Origin: Sinorhizobium meliloti 4H41 | Lineage (GTDB): Bacteria > Pseudomonadota > Alphaproteobacteria > Rhizobiales > Rhizobiaceae | Reading direction: 5' to 3' | NCBI RefSeq assembly: GCF_000375585.1 | Contig: NZ_AQWP01000006.1 | Coordinates: 124,001-188,000 of the forward strand | Length of the DNA: 64,000 nt | In this document: positions 18,136 through 27,434 of the stretch, piece by piece | Numbering within the stretch: the stretch's first letter is position 1 | Layout of the letters: each line of letters opens with the position of its first letter | The notes under the pieces: model-generated | What the model was told of the DNA's origin: nothing | What the model saw: the letters and a program-made list of their open reading frames with translations, nothing else | The model's database searches: none | Made by a program: the position numbers and the translations under genes

Positions 18136-19230
18136 TTAGGCATTGACGGCCTTTCGGTCGCCGCCGCGATTTTGGACAGCCCGGGCCACGAGCGAGCCAA
18201 AGGTGTCTGTATTGGTGTTGCCGCCGAGATCGCGCGTGCGCGTCGCCGGATTGGCGAGGACCTCGTCGACGGCTCGCTCGATTTCTGCGCCGGCGGCCTC
18301 CAATTGCGGGAGGCCGCGCTGCTCACCGAGCCAGCTCAGCATCATCGCTGCCGAGAGGATGAGCGACGTCGGATTGGCGATGTTCTGGTTCTGGATATCG
18401 GGCGCCGAGCCGTGCTGTGCCTGCGCGCAGACGAGGCCGGTCTCGGCGTTGGCGTTGATGGAACCGGCCAGGCCGAGGCTGCCGGAAAGCTCGCTCGCGA
18501 GGTCGGAAAGAATGTCAGAATAGAAGTTCGTTGCGACGATCACGTCATAGCGCGACGGGTCGCGCACGAGATGCGCCGCCATGGCATCGATGATGACGTC
18601 GTTGAGCGTGACTTCCGGGAACTCGGCGGCGACCTTGCGCACCTGCTGCAGAAACAGGCCATCCGTCAGAATGAAATTATTGGCCTTATGGACGGCCGTG
18701 ACCTTCCGTCCGCGCTTCATGGCAAGCAGGAAGGCCTGGCGCGCTATGCGCTCGCAGGCATTCGCGGTGATCTTGCGGACCGAGAGGGCGACATCCGGCG
18801 TCGGCATGAATTCGCCCGTACCGGCATACATGTTGCGGTCCGGATAGAAGCCTTCGGTCGCCTCACGCATGATCACGAGGTCCATCTTCTTCGCATCGTT
18901 CAAAAACGCGCGGGAGCGTGCCGGGCGCACATTGGCGTAAAGATCGAGCTTGACACGGAAGCCGGCCGAGACGTTCACGCCGCCCTTGTCGCGGGGCGGA
19001 TAATCCATGTGCGACTGGGGACCGAGAATGATCCCGTCGAAGGTGCGGGCAAGCTCGATCGTCTCGTCGCGGAGCGTCGAACCGTGTTTTTCCAGGCTGG
19101 CGAAGCCGGTGTCCTCAAAGTGGTATTCGAGGCCGAGACCGAACGCCGCGTCCGTGGCCTTCATGACCTCCATTGTTGCCGCAGTGATCTCGGGACCAAT
19201 CCCATCACACGGCGTCACGAATATTTTCAT
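18136..19230 (-). CDS. Isocitrate/isopropylmalate/tartrate dehydrogenase family protein
   Basis: A 364-residue NAD-dependent beta-decarboxylating hydroxyacid dehydrogenase. ATG 19230 has GGGAGA seven bases upstream; the ATG 15 bases earlier does not. Family landmarks are CDGIGPEI at the N-terminus, REATEGFYPDRN, the catalytic-lysine block VHKANNFILTDG and the metal-binding aspartates in VIIDAMAAHLV and NFYSDILSD. The last differs from the usual NxxGDILSD, with Ser in place of Gly. Substrate could be isocitrate, a 3-alkylmalate, D-malate or tartrate. Being co-transcribed with importer, kinase and aldehyde dehydrogenase, it is catabolic rather than a leucine or TCA enzyme. Confidence 0.88.
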   Translation of the reverse strand: MKIFVTPCDGIGPEITAATMEVMKATDAAFGLGLEYHFEDTGFASLEKHGSTLRDETIELARTFDGIILGPQSHMDYPPRDKGGVNVSAGFRVKLDLYANVRPARSRAFLNDAKKMDLVIMREATEGFYPDRNMYAGTGEFMPTPDVALSVRKITANACERIARQAFLLAMKRGRKVTAVHKANNFILTDGLFLQQVRKVAAEFPEVTLNDVIIDAMAAHLVRDPSRYDVIVATNFYSDILSDLASELSGSLGLAGSINANAETGLVCAQAQHGSAPDIQNQNIANPTSLILSAAMMLSWLGEQRGLPQLEAAGAEIERAVDEVLANPATRTRDLGGNTNTDTFGSLVARAVQNRGGDRKAVNA

Positions 19231-19316
19231 CTGACAATCTCCCATGAGGCAACGGCCGACCGGCCGCGCAACGTCACGGGCAGATTATTGGCTTTTTAAA
19301 TCCGAAAATGCAATCA

Positions 19317-20243
19317 CTATTTTTCAAGAAGTTCTTTTTCATGCGCCTGATGCGACCAGGACCAAGTCACGGGCGACTTCTTCGAAAGCGCGCCACCCAG
19401 GTGCCGTCGCATCGCATAAGAAGCCTCGACGACCTCGCCGCGCTCAAGAAGATCAAGGATTTCGAGGTGCTCCCTGCACTGACGCACGGTGCGGCTGCGA
19501 TCGACCCGCGAACGATATTCGAGCAACCGGCGCATTCTGTTCACGCGCACGAGCGAGAGGTGGAAAAATGGATTGTTCGACATCTTGATCAGCTCTTCAT
19601 GGAAAAGCGCACCATTGTGGAGAAGCCGTTCGGCCGGCAGTCGCTCGATATCCGATTCCAGCATTCGCAATTGAATGCGCCGTTGCTCCTCGATGATCTT
19701 GCGATCGAGTCGAAACTCAGGTTCCAGCATCGCCGCCGGCTCGATAAGCATGCGGAACCGATAGATTTGTTCGAAGGCTTCAGGCGTTTTGGCGACCGGC
19801 AGGAAGCGCCAGCCGTAGCCCTGCTTGCGCTCCGCCCATCCTTCACGTGAGGCGCGCATCAAGACATCGTTGACCTGCGATTTCGTCAGATCGTACCGTT
19901 CTCTCAGCATCTGCTCGGTGACTTCGGCCGGTATGCGGTCGGTGAGCCAGTCTTCTGCAAGACGCTGGTAGTCATTGGCGACCTCGAACGGCTCCGCATC
20001 GTCGCGAACGCGCTCGGCAATGCTGTCCGTGACCTCCTTGACGAAGAACCCCCTGTTTTCCTTCTGCTCGAGGAGACCTTGCGTGGCCAGTATGTCCATC
20101 GCCTCGCGGACCGGCGAGCGGGAGACGCCAAAGCGATCTGCCAATTGCTGCGTCTTGAGGTGATCCCCAACCGCCAGCTCTCCAGAGGTGACCAGGAGGG
20201 TGATTTCATTTGCAATGGTCTGTGCCAACTGACTGGAGCGCAT
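19317..20243 (-). CDS. GntR family transcriptional regulator with FCD-like C-terminal domain
   Basis: A 308-residue regulator, start ATG 20243 (AGGA nine bases upstream); the frame is open 33 codons further but that part overlaps the divergent promoter. Residues 5-70 are a GntR winged helix (LADRFGVSRSPVREAMDIL). Residues 92-150 look like a second winged helix (LTKSQVNDVLMRASREGW followed by the wing GYGWRFLPV). Residues 155 onward are an all-helical FCD-like effector domain (FRMLIEPAAM, LFHEELIKMSNNPFF). It lies 86 bases ahead of the catabolic operon on the same strand and is divergent from the aconitase gene, so it probably controls both, responding to a pathway acid. Confidence 0.9.
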   Translation of the reverse strand: MRSSQLAQTIANEITLLVTSGELAVGDHLKTQQLADRFGVSRSPVREAMDILATQGLLEQKENRGFFVKEVTDSIAERVRDDAEPFEVANDYQRLAEDWLTDRIPAEVTEQMLRERYDLTKSQVNDVLMRASREGWAERKQGYGWRFLPVAKTPEAFEQIYRFRMLIEPAAMLEPEFRLDRKIIEEQRRIQLRMLESDIERLPAERLLHNGALFHEELIKMSNNPFFHLSLVRVNRMRRLLEYRSRVDRSRTVRQCREHLEILDLLERGEVVEASYAMRRHLGGALSKKSPVTWSWSHQAHEKELLEK

Positions 20244-20343
20244 CTCGGTCAATCCTATGAAAACGATGACGTCGACGCACGTTAGTCCATGACAGCCGCA
20301 AAGGAAACGATTCGAGCCAACAATTTGCATACACGGCCGCATG

Positions 20344-20397
20344 AAAAACCAAAAATCGGCCGAACTGACATTGACACAGGCTATTTTTTGGTTTTTT
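20344..20397. promoter_or_regulatory. A-tract inverted repeat in the GntR/aconitase divergent promoter
   Basis: AAAAACCAAAAAT (20344-20356) is matched in inverse by ATTTTTTGGTTTTTT (20383-20397), with 27 bases between that contain TTGACA (20371-20376). The octamer TTTGCATA occurs twice nearby (20324-20331 and 20395-20402). The layout suggests an operator for the adjacent GntR regulator over the aconitase promoter. No convincing -10 is placed at normal spacing from the TTGACA, so promoter assignment is tentative. Confidence 0.4.
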
Positions 20398-20426
20398 GCA
20401 TATTAAAATTCAACACTGGAGGAGAC

Positions 20427-23075
20427 ATGTGCTTTCGAGAGGTGCCTACGCCCTTTGGGGTCGTTAAAGCGATTGATCTCCCCTCCACCTTCGGTCCGGA
20501 CTTCGCCAGGCTGCCGTTTGTCCATCGAATCCTGCTGGAAAACGTCGCCAGGAAAGAAACAATCGGCCTGCCACGCATAATTGGAGCCATGCGGCGCTGG
20601 CTTGTCAGCGGCGCGAGTGAGGCTGAGGTCGTTTTCCATCCGGCGCGTGTCCTGATGCACGACACGACCTGCGTACCCGCCCTCGTCGATATCGCTGCCA
20701 TGCGCGACGCCGTCGCCGAAGCCGGCGGCGACCCGGCGAACCTCACGCCGGTCCTGCCAGTCGACGTGTCCGTCGATCATAGTGTCGGCGTCGACATGTA
20801 TGGACAGCCTCAGTCCCGCGCCTTTAACATGCAACGCGAGATGGAGCGCAACTGTGAGCGCTACCGCCTGATGAAATGGGCAACCCAAGCCCTTCCAGGT
20901 GTTACGGTGCATCCGCCTGGCACCGGAATCATGCACACGCTCAATCTCGAGCAGCTGGCGACCGTCATCCGTCTCGAGGAGCGGCACGACGAAACCTGGG
21001 CAACGCCGGACACACTCATCGGCACTGACAGTCATACGCCGATGATCAACGGCATCGGAGTCCTCGCCTGGGGCGTTGGCGGGCTGGAGGCGGAAAGCGT
21101 CCTCTTTGGTTTTCCGGTCACGATACGGCTGCCGGAGGTCGTCGGCGTGCGCCTGACCGGACGGCTGTGCCCCGGCGTGCTCTCGACAGACCTTGCCCTG
21201 GAGGTCACGCACCTCCTGCGGCGCCACAAGGTCTCGGGAGAGTTTGTCGAATTCTTCGGGCCAGGGGTGTCGACGCTCACCGGCGGCGACCGCGCCGTCA
21301 TCGCCAATATGGCGCCCGAATATGGTGCGACGACCGGCTATTTCCCAATCGACGGACAGACTATCGAGTACCTGCGGCGAACCGGCCGAAGGGTGGAGCA
21401 CGGCTCAATGGTTGAAGGTGTCGCCCGAGCGATGGGGCTCTGGTTCGATCCGGACGCGGAGCCGCGCTACAGTCGGGTCGTCGAACTTGATCTCGGCAAT
21501 GTGCGTCCCCTTCTTGCCGGGCCGCGGCGCCCGCAGGACAAATGCGCGCTGACTGAGGCTGCATCTGCCTTGGAGACGGCGGCCGGCAGGCCGTTTGAGG
21601 AGATATCCAACGGGATTCCCGACGGCGCGATTGCTATCGCGGCCATCACGAGTTGCACCAACACCTCCGACCAGCGTCTTCTGGCTGCCGCTGGTCTTGT
21701 GGCCCGCAAGGCAAACAGGCTCGGTCTGCGGCCGCCTCACTGGGTCAAGACATCATTGGCGCCGGGCTCGCCGTCTGCCGAACTCTTCCTGAGAAGAAGC
21801 GGACTGCTGACGGATCTGGAGGCGACCGGCTTCAACATCGTGGGTCATGGATGCACCACCTGCATCGGCAATTCGGGGCCGCTCCAGCCGGATATGGCCG
21901 AAGCAATCGCCAATGGCACTGTCGCCGCCGCCCTTCTCTCGGGCAATCGCAACTTCCCCGGCCGGGTGCATCCGAGCCTGCAGTTTGGCTTCCTCGCCTC
22001 GCCGCCGTATGTCGTCGCCCTCTCGATGATCGGAAAATTCTGTCGGGATCCGCTGAGTGTCAAAGTCGCGGACACCGCGGAAGGATCCGCCGTCTGCCTT
22101 GGCGATCTCCTCCCGTCCGATGAGGAAATCGATGCCATTTTGCGAGACTTCTCGCAGTGCGAGGATTTTGGCCGGGCGTTTCACGACGCCACGAAGAACG
22201 ATGCATGGCTTGCCCTCTCGGCGCCATCCTCTCCAACATTTCCCTGGGATGAAATCTCGACCTATATCCGGCGACCGCCCTTTGCCGTCGCGAGCAACAC
22301 CAATCGGCTCGGAACCTATACGGCCCATCCGCTGCTCGTGCTGGGCGACGACATGACCACGGATCACATCTCGCCCGCCGGCCAGATCGATGCCGAGAGT
22401 TATGCCGGACGCCATCTCGTTGGGGCCGGCGATCCGCCAAACGACCTCAACGTCTATGCGGCCAGACGAGGGAACTGGGCGGCCATGGTCCGCGGTCTCT
22501 TCGACAATCCCACGGCGTCCAACCTTCTGCTTGACGGGCGGCCGGCCTCAAGAACCGTTTATGCCCCTACCATGGATGAAGGCCCGCTATGGGAGGTGGC
22601 CGAACGCTACCGGCAGGAAGGGCGCTCCGTCGTGATCGTAGCCGGTGAGCGATATGGCGCCGGTTCTTCGCGCGACTGGGCAGCCAAGGGCCTTGCGCTG
22701 CTTGGTGTGCGCGCCGTCATCGCCAGAAGTTTCGAGCGCATCCACCGCACGAACCTGATCGGCATGGGGATCCTGCCCATCGTCATCGAGAACACAATCC
22801 CCCCACTTTCGGCACTGGACCTCATCGAGGTTGACGCCAGGCACATAGAAGCGCGCTGCGGTATCAGGCTGGTCTTGCTGAGCGCCTCTGGCGCAGCCGA
22901 GACATTGACGGCGCGCGCCGCGGTGGAGACGGAGCAGGAGGTGGAAACGCTTGTCGCTGGCGGGATGATTCCCCTCATTCTTGACCGCCACCTGGCGGAA
23001 CCGGTGGTACCCAAGACGCCCGATTTCGTTCGCCCCATACCGGGCGGCGCATTTACTAAGGAAGGAAGCAAATAG
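20427..23075 (+). CDS. acnA: Aconitate hydratase, AcnA/IRP-type
   Basis: An 882-residue aconitase, the usual length for AcnA. Start ATG 20427 is set by a strong GGAGGAG site; the open frame upstream is not homologous. Iron-sulfur cluster ligands are C410 (SCTNTSD), C476 and C479 (GHGCTTCIGN). GTDSHTPMINGIGVLAWGVGG and the C-terminal GSSRDWAAKG swivel-domain motif are intact, so it should be active. It is divergent from a GntR regulator and faces a catabolic operon with an isocitrate-dehydrogenase-family enzyme, so it is more likely a pathway-specific paralogue (aconitate, citrate or a related tricarboxylate) than the housekeeping TCA enzyme. Regulation by the GntR protein is inferred. Confidence 0.92.
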   Translation: MCFREVPTPFGVVKAIDLPSTFGPDFARLPFVHRILLENVARKETIGLPRIIGAMRRWLVSGASEAEVVFHPARVLMHDTTCVPALVDIAAMRDAVAEAGGDPANLTPVLPVDVSVDHSVGVDMYGQPQSRAFNMQREMERNCERYRLMKWATQALPGVTVHPPGTGIMHTLNLEQLATVIRLEERHDETWATPDTLIGTDSHTPMINGIGVLAWGVGGLEAESVLFGFPVTIRLPEVVGVRLTGRLCPGVLSTDLALEVTHLLRRHKVSGEFVEFFGPGVSTLTGGDRAVIANMAPEYGATTGYFPIDGQTIEYLRRTGRRVEHGSMVEGVARAMGLWFDPDAEPRYSRVVELDLGNVRPLLAGPRRPQDKCALTEAASALETAAGRPFEEISNGIPDGAIAIAAITSCTNTSDQRLLAAAGLVARKANRLGLRPPHWVKTSLAPGSPSAELFLRRSGLLTDLEATGFNIVGHGCTTCIGNSGPLQPDMAEAIANGTVAAALLSGNRNFPGRVHPSLQFGFLASPPYVVALSMIGKFCRDPLSVKVADTAEGSAVCLGDLLPSDEEIDAILRDFSQCEDFGRAFHDATKNDAWLALSAPSSPTFPWDEISTYIRRPPFAVASNTNRLGTYTAHPLLVLGDDMTTDHISPAGQIDAESYAGRHLVGAGDPPNDLNVYAARRGNWAAMVRGLFDNPTASNLLLDGRPASRTVYAPTMDEGPLWEVAERYRQEGRSVVIVAGERYGAGSSRDWAAKGLALLGVRAVIARSFERIHRTNLIGMGILPIVIENTIPPLSALDLIEVDARHIEARCGIRLVLLSASGAAETLTARAAVETEQEVETLVAGGMIPLILDRHLAEPVVPKTPDFVRPIPGGAFTKEGSK

Positions 23076-23096
23076 ATGCCATCGGGCTGGAAATTG

Positions 23097-23867
23097 TCAT
23101 TGGCCTATAAGATCGGCAACCCTGCGCCAGCGGCAGGCAGCGTGCGAGGCGGTGATGTCGAAAAGTCTGGATAGGAGTTCCCATACGCTCTCGTCGTGAA
23201 CGAGGTGGTGGGTAAGAATTCCCACCGTCCCGCCGCCCTTCTCGATTTCATCTAGCCGGCGATCGATGTCGCGAAGAATCTCGCCATGAGGACGGCAGCC
23301 GCGGCTGCCGTGCCAGTCCATCACATCCACATGGGCGTTTATGAGCTGCAGCCCCGGGACGCGTAACACGGCGGATTTTGCCCCGTCCTCCGGTCCGAAA
23401 ACCGAAAGTGCCCTAAAGCCGATCTCGTGCAGTCCGGGCACCAGCGCCGGGTCGATCCGGTTCCATGGCGGAACGAGGAGCGGCACCATCGCGGCGGGAT
23501 AAAGCGCGCGCAGACGCGCCCAACCGGCGCGCAAGTCGGACGCAATCATCTCGCGCGACCTGTGAGCTCCCAGTTCCTGGCGTTTTTCCGTAGGGGGGGC
23601 ATGGTTTTGATGGGACCACCCGTGGACGGCAACATCGACAAGCGGACGGCCGGCAAGGCAGCGCGAAAGGCGCTCGTCGGTACCTGCCGGTATGACGGCC
23701 AAGGTCAGCGGTACCGAAAAGCGGTCGGTGAGGTCGAGCAATCGGTGGAGCGCGGTCGTCGGCTCGACGGCGTCGTCGTCCCGCAGCCAAAAGTCAACCG
23801 ATTCGCCTGCCTCCTGCAGGCGATCAAGCCTGTCGGCCAGCGTTTGCCAGATCGATGCAATCGTCAT
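23097..23867 (-). CDS. Polysaccharide deacetylase family protein
   Basis: A 256-residue NodB-like fold protein without signal peptide. The metal and catalytic region shows FWLRDDDAVEP (D30-D32) and HGWSHQNH (H82, H86), matching the Asp-His-His metal triad of the carbohydrate esterase 4 class. LLVPPWNRIDP is the following motif. The gene's ATG overlaps the stop of the upstream glycosyltransferase as ATGA, indicating one transcript and a joint role in modifying a glycan or glycolipid. Its 3' end is 21 bases from the convergent aconitase gene. Confidence 0.85.
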   Translation of the reverse strand: MTIASIWQTLADRLDRLQEAGESVDFWLRDDDAVEPTTALHRLLDLTDRFSVPLTLAVIPAGTDERLSRCLAGRPLVDVAVHGWSHQNHAPPTEKRQELGAHRSREMIASDLRAGWARLRALYPAAMVPLLVPPWNRIDPALVPGLHEIGFRALSVFGPEDGAKSAVLRVPGLQLINAHVDVMDWHGSRGCRPHGEILRDIDRRLDEIEKGGGTVGILTHHLVHDESVWELLSRLFDITASHAACRWRRVADLIGQ

Positions 23868-24961
23868 TTCGCACTCCCAACGAACTGGGCGAAGATTCCC
23901 GAGAGACGTGCGGCGGCGGCGGGGAGCGAGCGGTGCTCGAAAACGAAGCGTCGCGCGCGCTCGCCAAATTGTCTGCGTAGGGATCCGTCCACGAGGAAGC
24001 GCCGCACCGCTGCCGCCAGTGCGTCGATGTCCCCGGACGCCGTCAGATATCCCGTTTCGCCGTCACGTACGACTTCCGGCACACCTGCCGTGCGCTGCGC
24101 GACGACCGCGAGGCCTGCAGCCTGCGCCTCCAGATAGGACAAGCCGTAGGCCTCTCCGCAGCCCGGCCAGACATAGAGGTCGCCGCCGGCGAGAATCTCC
24201 GGAATCGCCTGAGGCGGCCTTTCGCCAAGCCAATCCAGCCGTCCTGCGGGCAAGGCCGAAAAGGCTTGCGATACGTCAGCCCGTGCAGGGCCGTCGCCAA
24301 CCACCGTCAGCGTCCAGGGCACATCGGCGACGAGCGCGAGCGCGCGGGCAAGCATGCGATAACTATCCATCTTGTCGCCCTGACGCATCATCGCAACGGC
24401 AAGCAGGCGGTTGCCGCCGGCCCCGGTCCTTCGCAGGTCACGAAACGGCGACACATCGATGAAAGGGGCGAGCAGCGCAGAGCGCACTTCGGGTACCGCC
24501 TCTTCGAGACCCTCGCGGTCACGATGGGTGAAACAGATGTTGACCGCAGCCTGCCTTGCACCGGCGGCGACCTCATCTTGCGCAAGTTTCCATGCCCCCA
24601 GGTTGCGCCGAAAGGAATAAGAACTCTCGGCAGTAACGTATGGAATGGAGAATTCCGCCGAAAGCGCGGGACCAATGAGATCCGGAGCCTTGTAGTACGG
24701 GTGGTAGCAAAACCAGAGGTCGGGCGGCCCTTTCGACTGCCAGAGCCGCCGAAGCCGTGCGATCTCCCCTTCGGCCTCCTTGCGGAACGCTGAAAATGCC
24801 GCATCCGAGGCTTCACGCGAGAAGGTGCGCAGCTCCGAGGCAATGCCGACGTCGTGACCTGCCAGCCGCAGCGCTTCGATCAGCATGCGTGCCATCTGCC
24901 TGTCGCCGGAAGGGACAGGGTGGTCGGGTGATTTCAGTGGCGCATGAAAGGCGATCTTCAT
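23864..24961 (-). CDS. Glycosyltransferase family 4 protein
   Basis: A 365-residue GT-B fold glycosyltransferase. The C-terminal half has the typical donor-site block YVWPGCGEAYGLSYLEAQAAGLAVVAQRTAGVPEVV with the EX7E glutamates (EAYGLSYLE), followed by GETGYL. The N-terminus (IAFHAPLKSPDHPVPSGDRQMA) is the acceptor-side start with a loop after the first strand. It forms a two-gene unit with the deacetylase downstream. Sugar donor and acceptor cannot be told from sequence. Confidence 0.88.
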   Translation of the reverse strand: MKIAFHAPLKSPDHPVPSGDRQMARMLIEALRLAGHDVGIASELRTFSREASDAAFSAFRKEAEGEIARLRRLWQSKGPPDLWFCYHPYYKAPDLIGPALSAEFSIPYVTAESSYSFRRNLGAWKLAQDEVAAGARQAAVNICFTHRDREGLEEAVPEVRSALLAPFIDVSPFRDLRRTGAGGNRLLAVAMMRQGDKMDSYRMLARALALVADVPWTLTVVGDGPARADVSQAFSALPAGRLDWLGERPPQAIPEILAGGDLYVWPGCGEAYGLSYLEAQAAGLAVVAQRTAGVPEVVRDGETGYLTASGDIDALAAAVRRFLVDGSLRRQFGERARRFVFEHRSLPAAAARLSGIFAQFVGSAK

Positions 24962-25037
24962 TCGGCGCGAGCTATCCCGCCTCCCGTCGCGATGTCAACA
25001 GGCCCCGGCCCGACGACGTGCGGCTGCAGTGCCGCGG

Positions 25038-27176
25038 CTATTCCGCCGCTGCCTCCCCGCCCTGGGCGAGCGCCGCGTTCTTCTTGGCGATCGCGTCGCG
25101 CGTCGCGGCAGCGGCCGCCGGCGCCGACTGCACGTCGTCTCCGGCCACCTGGACCGTCGGCGAGGCGAACTGGATGCCGTTGGTCTTGAAGGCCTCCTTG
25201 ATCATGGCCTGGGCCCTTCTTCTCACCTGGGTCTGGTGGCCCGGCTTGGTCTTCATGGCGAAGCTCAGCGTTATGCCGTAATCGCCGAACTGCTCCACGC
25301 CTTTCATCTTCACCGTTTCGATGATCATCGGCGCGAGCTCCGGGTCTTCGAGCAAGGAAGCCCCGATGCCCTTCACGACCTTCTTCACCTTGGCGACGTC
25401 GGAGTCATAGGAAACATTGATCAGGAACTTGTCGATGACCCAGTCGCGGCTCATGTTCTGCACCGCGCCGAGCGAGCCGAAGGGCACGGTGTACACCGGC
25501 CCCCGGTGATGTCGCAGCTTGACGGAGCGGATGCTGAAGGACTCCACCGTGCCCTTGTAGCTGCCGCTCTGTATATATTCGCCGACCCGGAAGGCATCGT
25601 CCATCATGTAGAAGATGCCGCTGATGATGTCCTTCACCAGCGTCTGGGAGCCGAAGCCGATGGCGACGCCGAAAACCCCGGCGCCGGCGATCAACGGACC
25701 GACTGCGACGCCAAGACCCGAAAGCACCATCATACCGGCGACGACCGCGATGAAGGCCGCAAGGAAATTGCGCAGGATCGGCAGCAGCGTGCGCAGGCGC
25801 GTGTTGCGCGCAAACTCGGCGGAATCCTGCACGGTCAGGCTGGCGCGCGCCATGCGCACGTTGATGGATTCCTTGGCAAGCTGCCAGACGAGATCGGCCG
25901 CAAGCAGTATGACGATGCCGGCCAGCACGCCGCGGAAAATGCGGTTGAAGGCATCGTCCTGCATCATCTGCGCGCCGTCGATGCGGAAGGTCATGGCAAG
26001 CCATACGGCCGCGAGCGCGATGATCACGAGCCTCGCCCCTCGCTCGATCAGAACATTGCGCAGGACGCGGAAGTCCTCCGCCGCGGCAGCATCCAGCATC
26101 GTTCTGGTCGCGGCGCTGGTGAAGCGCAACAGAGGCGGCAGACCGAGGGCATAGACGCCGAGCCAGAACAGCACCTCCATGCCTGCAACCCAGAAGACCC
26201 AGAGCAAGACCAGGAAGGAAACGATCAAGGCGTTTCGCAGGATGCGACGCGCGGGCGCCATCTCGGCAATCGGCCGGCGCAAGGTCGTATCGATCGCCAG
26301 TCCGAGAACGAAGAGCCCCAGGACCGCGCCGGTGAGGTCGCGCACGTCTTCGGGAAACGCGAGCGCCCGCATCATATCGCCGACGGCCCATACGAAAGCG
26401 ACGGTGCAGATGAAGTATACGGACCGCCTGAGCCAGTAACGGGCACGATGCGGAGCAAGCGATACATACGACCTCGCCTGATCCGTGGCCGCCCCCTCCG
26501 AGATGGCCGGCGTCAACACGGCCGATGCAATCGCGATCAGAAGTCGAGCCACGATCCATGCGATCAGGAGCGGCGCCACCGCTGCCCCGAGGTGACGCGG
26601 CCAATCGGCGATCACGAAAGCAGCGACGGCCGCAATGGCGAAGGCGACAAGCGGCGCGATGCGAACGAAGGCCGCCAACCCGCTTCCTGCCTGCACGTTG
26701 TTGCGGCCGGCACTGCGCCGCAGGAGATGGCGCACAAGGAACTCGGCGCCGTAGCCGATCAGCAGAACCAGGGCAAACGCCCAGATGATCGGCAATCTTC
26801 CCTGGCTCTCCATGTCGCCGTACACACGGTCTCGCGCCGCCTGCCATTCGGGCAATACACGCGGCGCGGCATTCAGAAGCGCAGTAAGGTGCCTCCTGGC
26901 CTCGGCCATCCAGCGCGAAGCGAAGCTCTGGGGCGGCGTGACGGCAACGGGCCCGGAGGCCGCTTGCCTGGATTCGATCCCTTGCCTGGTCTCGATCCCC
27001 GGCCTGGTCTCGATCCATTGACGGACCTCGGGATCATCCAGCAGCTGAATGAGCTGCTGGACCTTGGCCGGAGGCGCTGCCCCCGGCTCTTGAGCCGCCG
27101 AGAGAGCCGCAGAAGCAAAGATCAGTTGGAGAAAAAAGACAACGACTGCTGCGACGCGCCCTACACCTGAACCCAT
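25038..27176 (-). CDS. MscS-family mechanosensitive ion channel
   Basis: A 712-residue large MscS-like channel of the inner membrane. Start ATG 27176 follows AGGGGG by seven bases; codons upstream of it look non-coding. The order is signal peptide (VAAVVVFFLQLIFASAALSAA), a periplasmic stretch, about ten membrane helices, then the MscS core (pore helix with VGPLIAGAGVFGVAIGFGSQ, then DIISGIFYMMDDAFRVGEYI) and the cytoplasmic beta/alpha-beta domains. The C-terminal 30 residues are alanine-rich. It protects against osmotic down-shock. It lies between glycosyltransferase genes but need not be functionally tied to them. Confidence 0.92.
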   Translation of the reverse strand: MGSGVGRVAAVVVFFLQLIFASAALSAAQEPGAAPPAKVQQLIQLLDDPEVRQWIETRPGIETRQGIESRQAASGPVAVTPPQSFASRWMAEARRHLTALLNAAPRVLPEWQAARDRVYGDMESQGRLPIIWAFALVLLIGYGAEFLVRHLLRRSAGRNNVQAGSGLAAFVRIAPLVAFAIAAVAAFVIADWPRHLGAAVAPLLIAWIVARLLIAIASAVLTPAISEGAATDQARSYVSLAPHRARYWLRRSVYFICTVAFVWAVGDMMRALAFPEDVRDLTGAVLGLFVLGLAIDTTLRRPIAEMAPARRILRNALIVSFLVLLWVFWVAGMEVLFWLGVYALGLPPLLRFTSAATRTMLDAAAAEDFRVLRNVLIERGARLVIIALAAVWLAMTFRIDGAQMMQDDAFNRIFRGVLAGIVILLAADLVWQLAKESINVRMARASLTVQDSAEFARNTRLRTLLPILRNFLAAFIAVVAGMMVLSGLGVAVGPLIAGAGVFGVAIGFGSQTLVKDIISGIFYMMDDAFRVGEYIQSGSYKGTVESFSIRSVKLRHHRGPVYTVPFGSLGAVQNMSRDWVIDKFLINVSYDSDVAKVKKVVKGIGASLLEDPELAPMIIETVKMKGVEQFGDYGITLSFAMKTKPGHQTQVRRRAQAMIKEAFKTNGIQFASPTVQVAGDDVQSAPAAAAATRDAIAKKNAALAQGGEAAAE

Positions 27177-27434
27177 GCGATAGCCCCCTGATCGCCAGAC
27201 CACTCGGCGATGATAGTGGCATATCAACACATACGCGTCACCCCGCAATCCCGTTGCACTCCGAAGGATGCAGGATCGGGGTCTCGCGCCGAAGCGCCGG
27301 CGCCCATGCATGTCTTCTTTGGTCGCAACCGGTCAAAGGAGACATGCAGCAGATTAAAGTGCCACAGCAACCTTTGCGCCCGGTAAGGCGCGGCGCTGTG
27401 GGCCTGCGCAAGGCTCTCCGGATTATGGCCCGGC

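Noticed and set aside
20289-20426. 46-codon N-terminal extension of aconitase
   Set aside because: A strong GGAGGAG site directly before 20427 and the normal family length support the later start; the extension covers the promoter region.
25029-27170. 713-codon plus-strand open frame opposite the mechanosensitive channel gene
   Set aside because: Charged, repeat-like translation without domains; it is the complement of a hydrophobic membrane protein gene.
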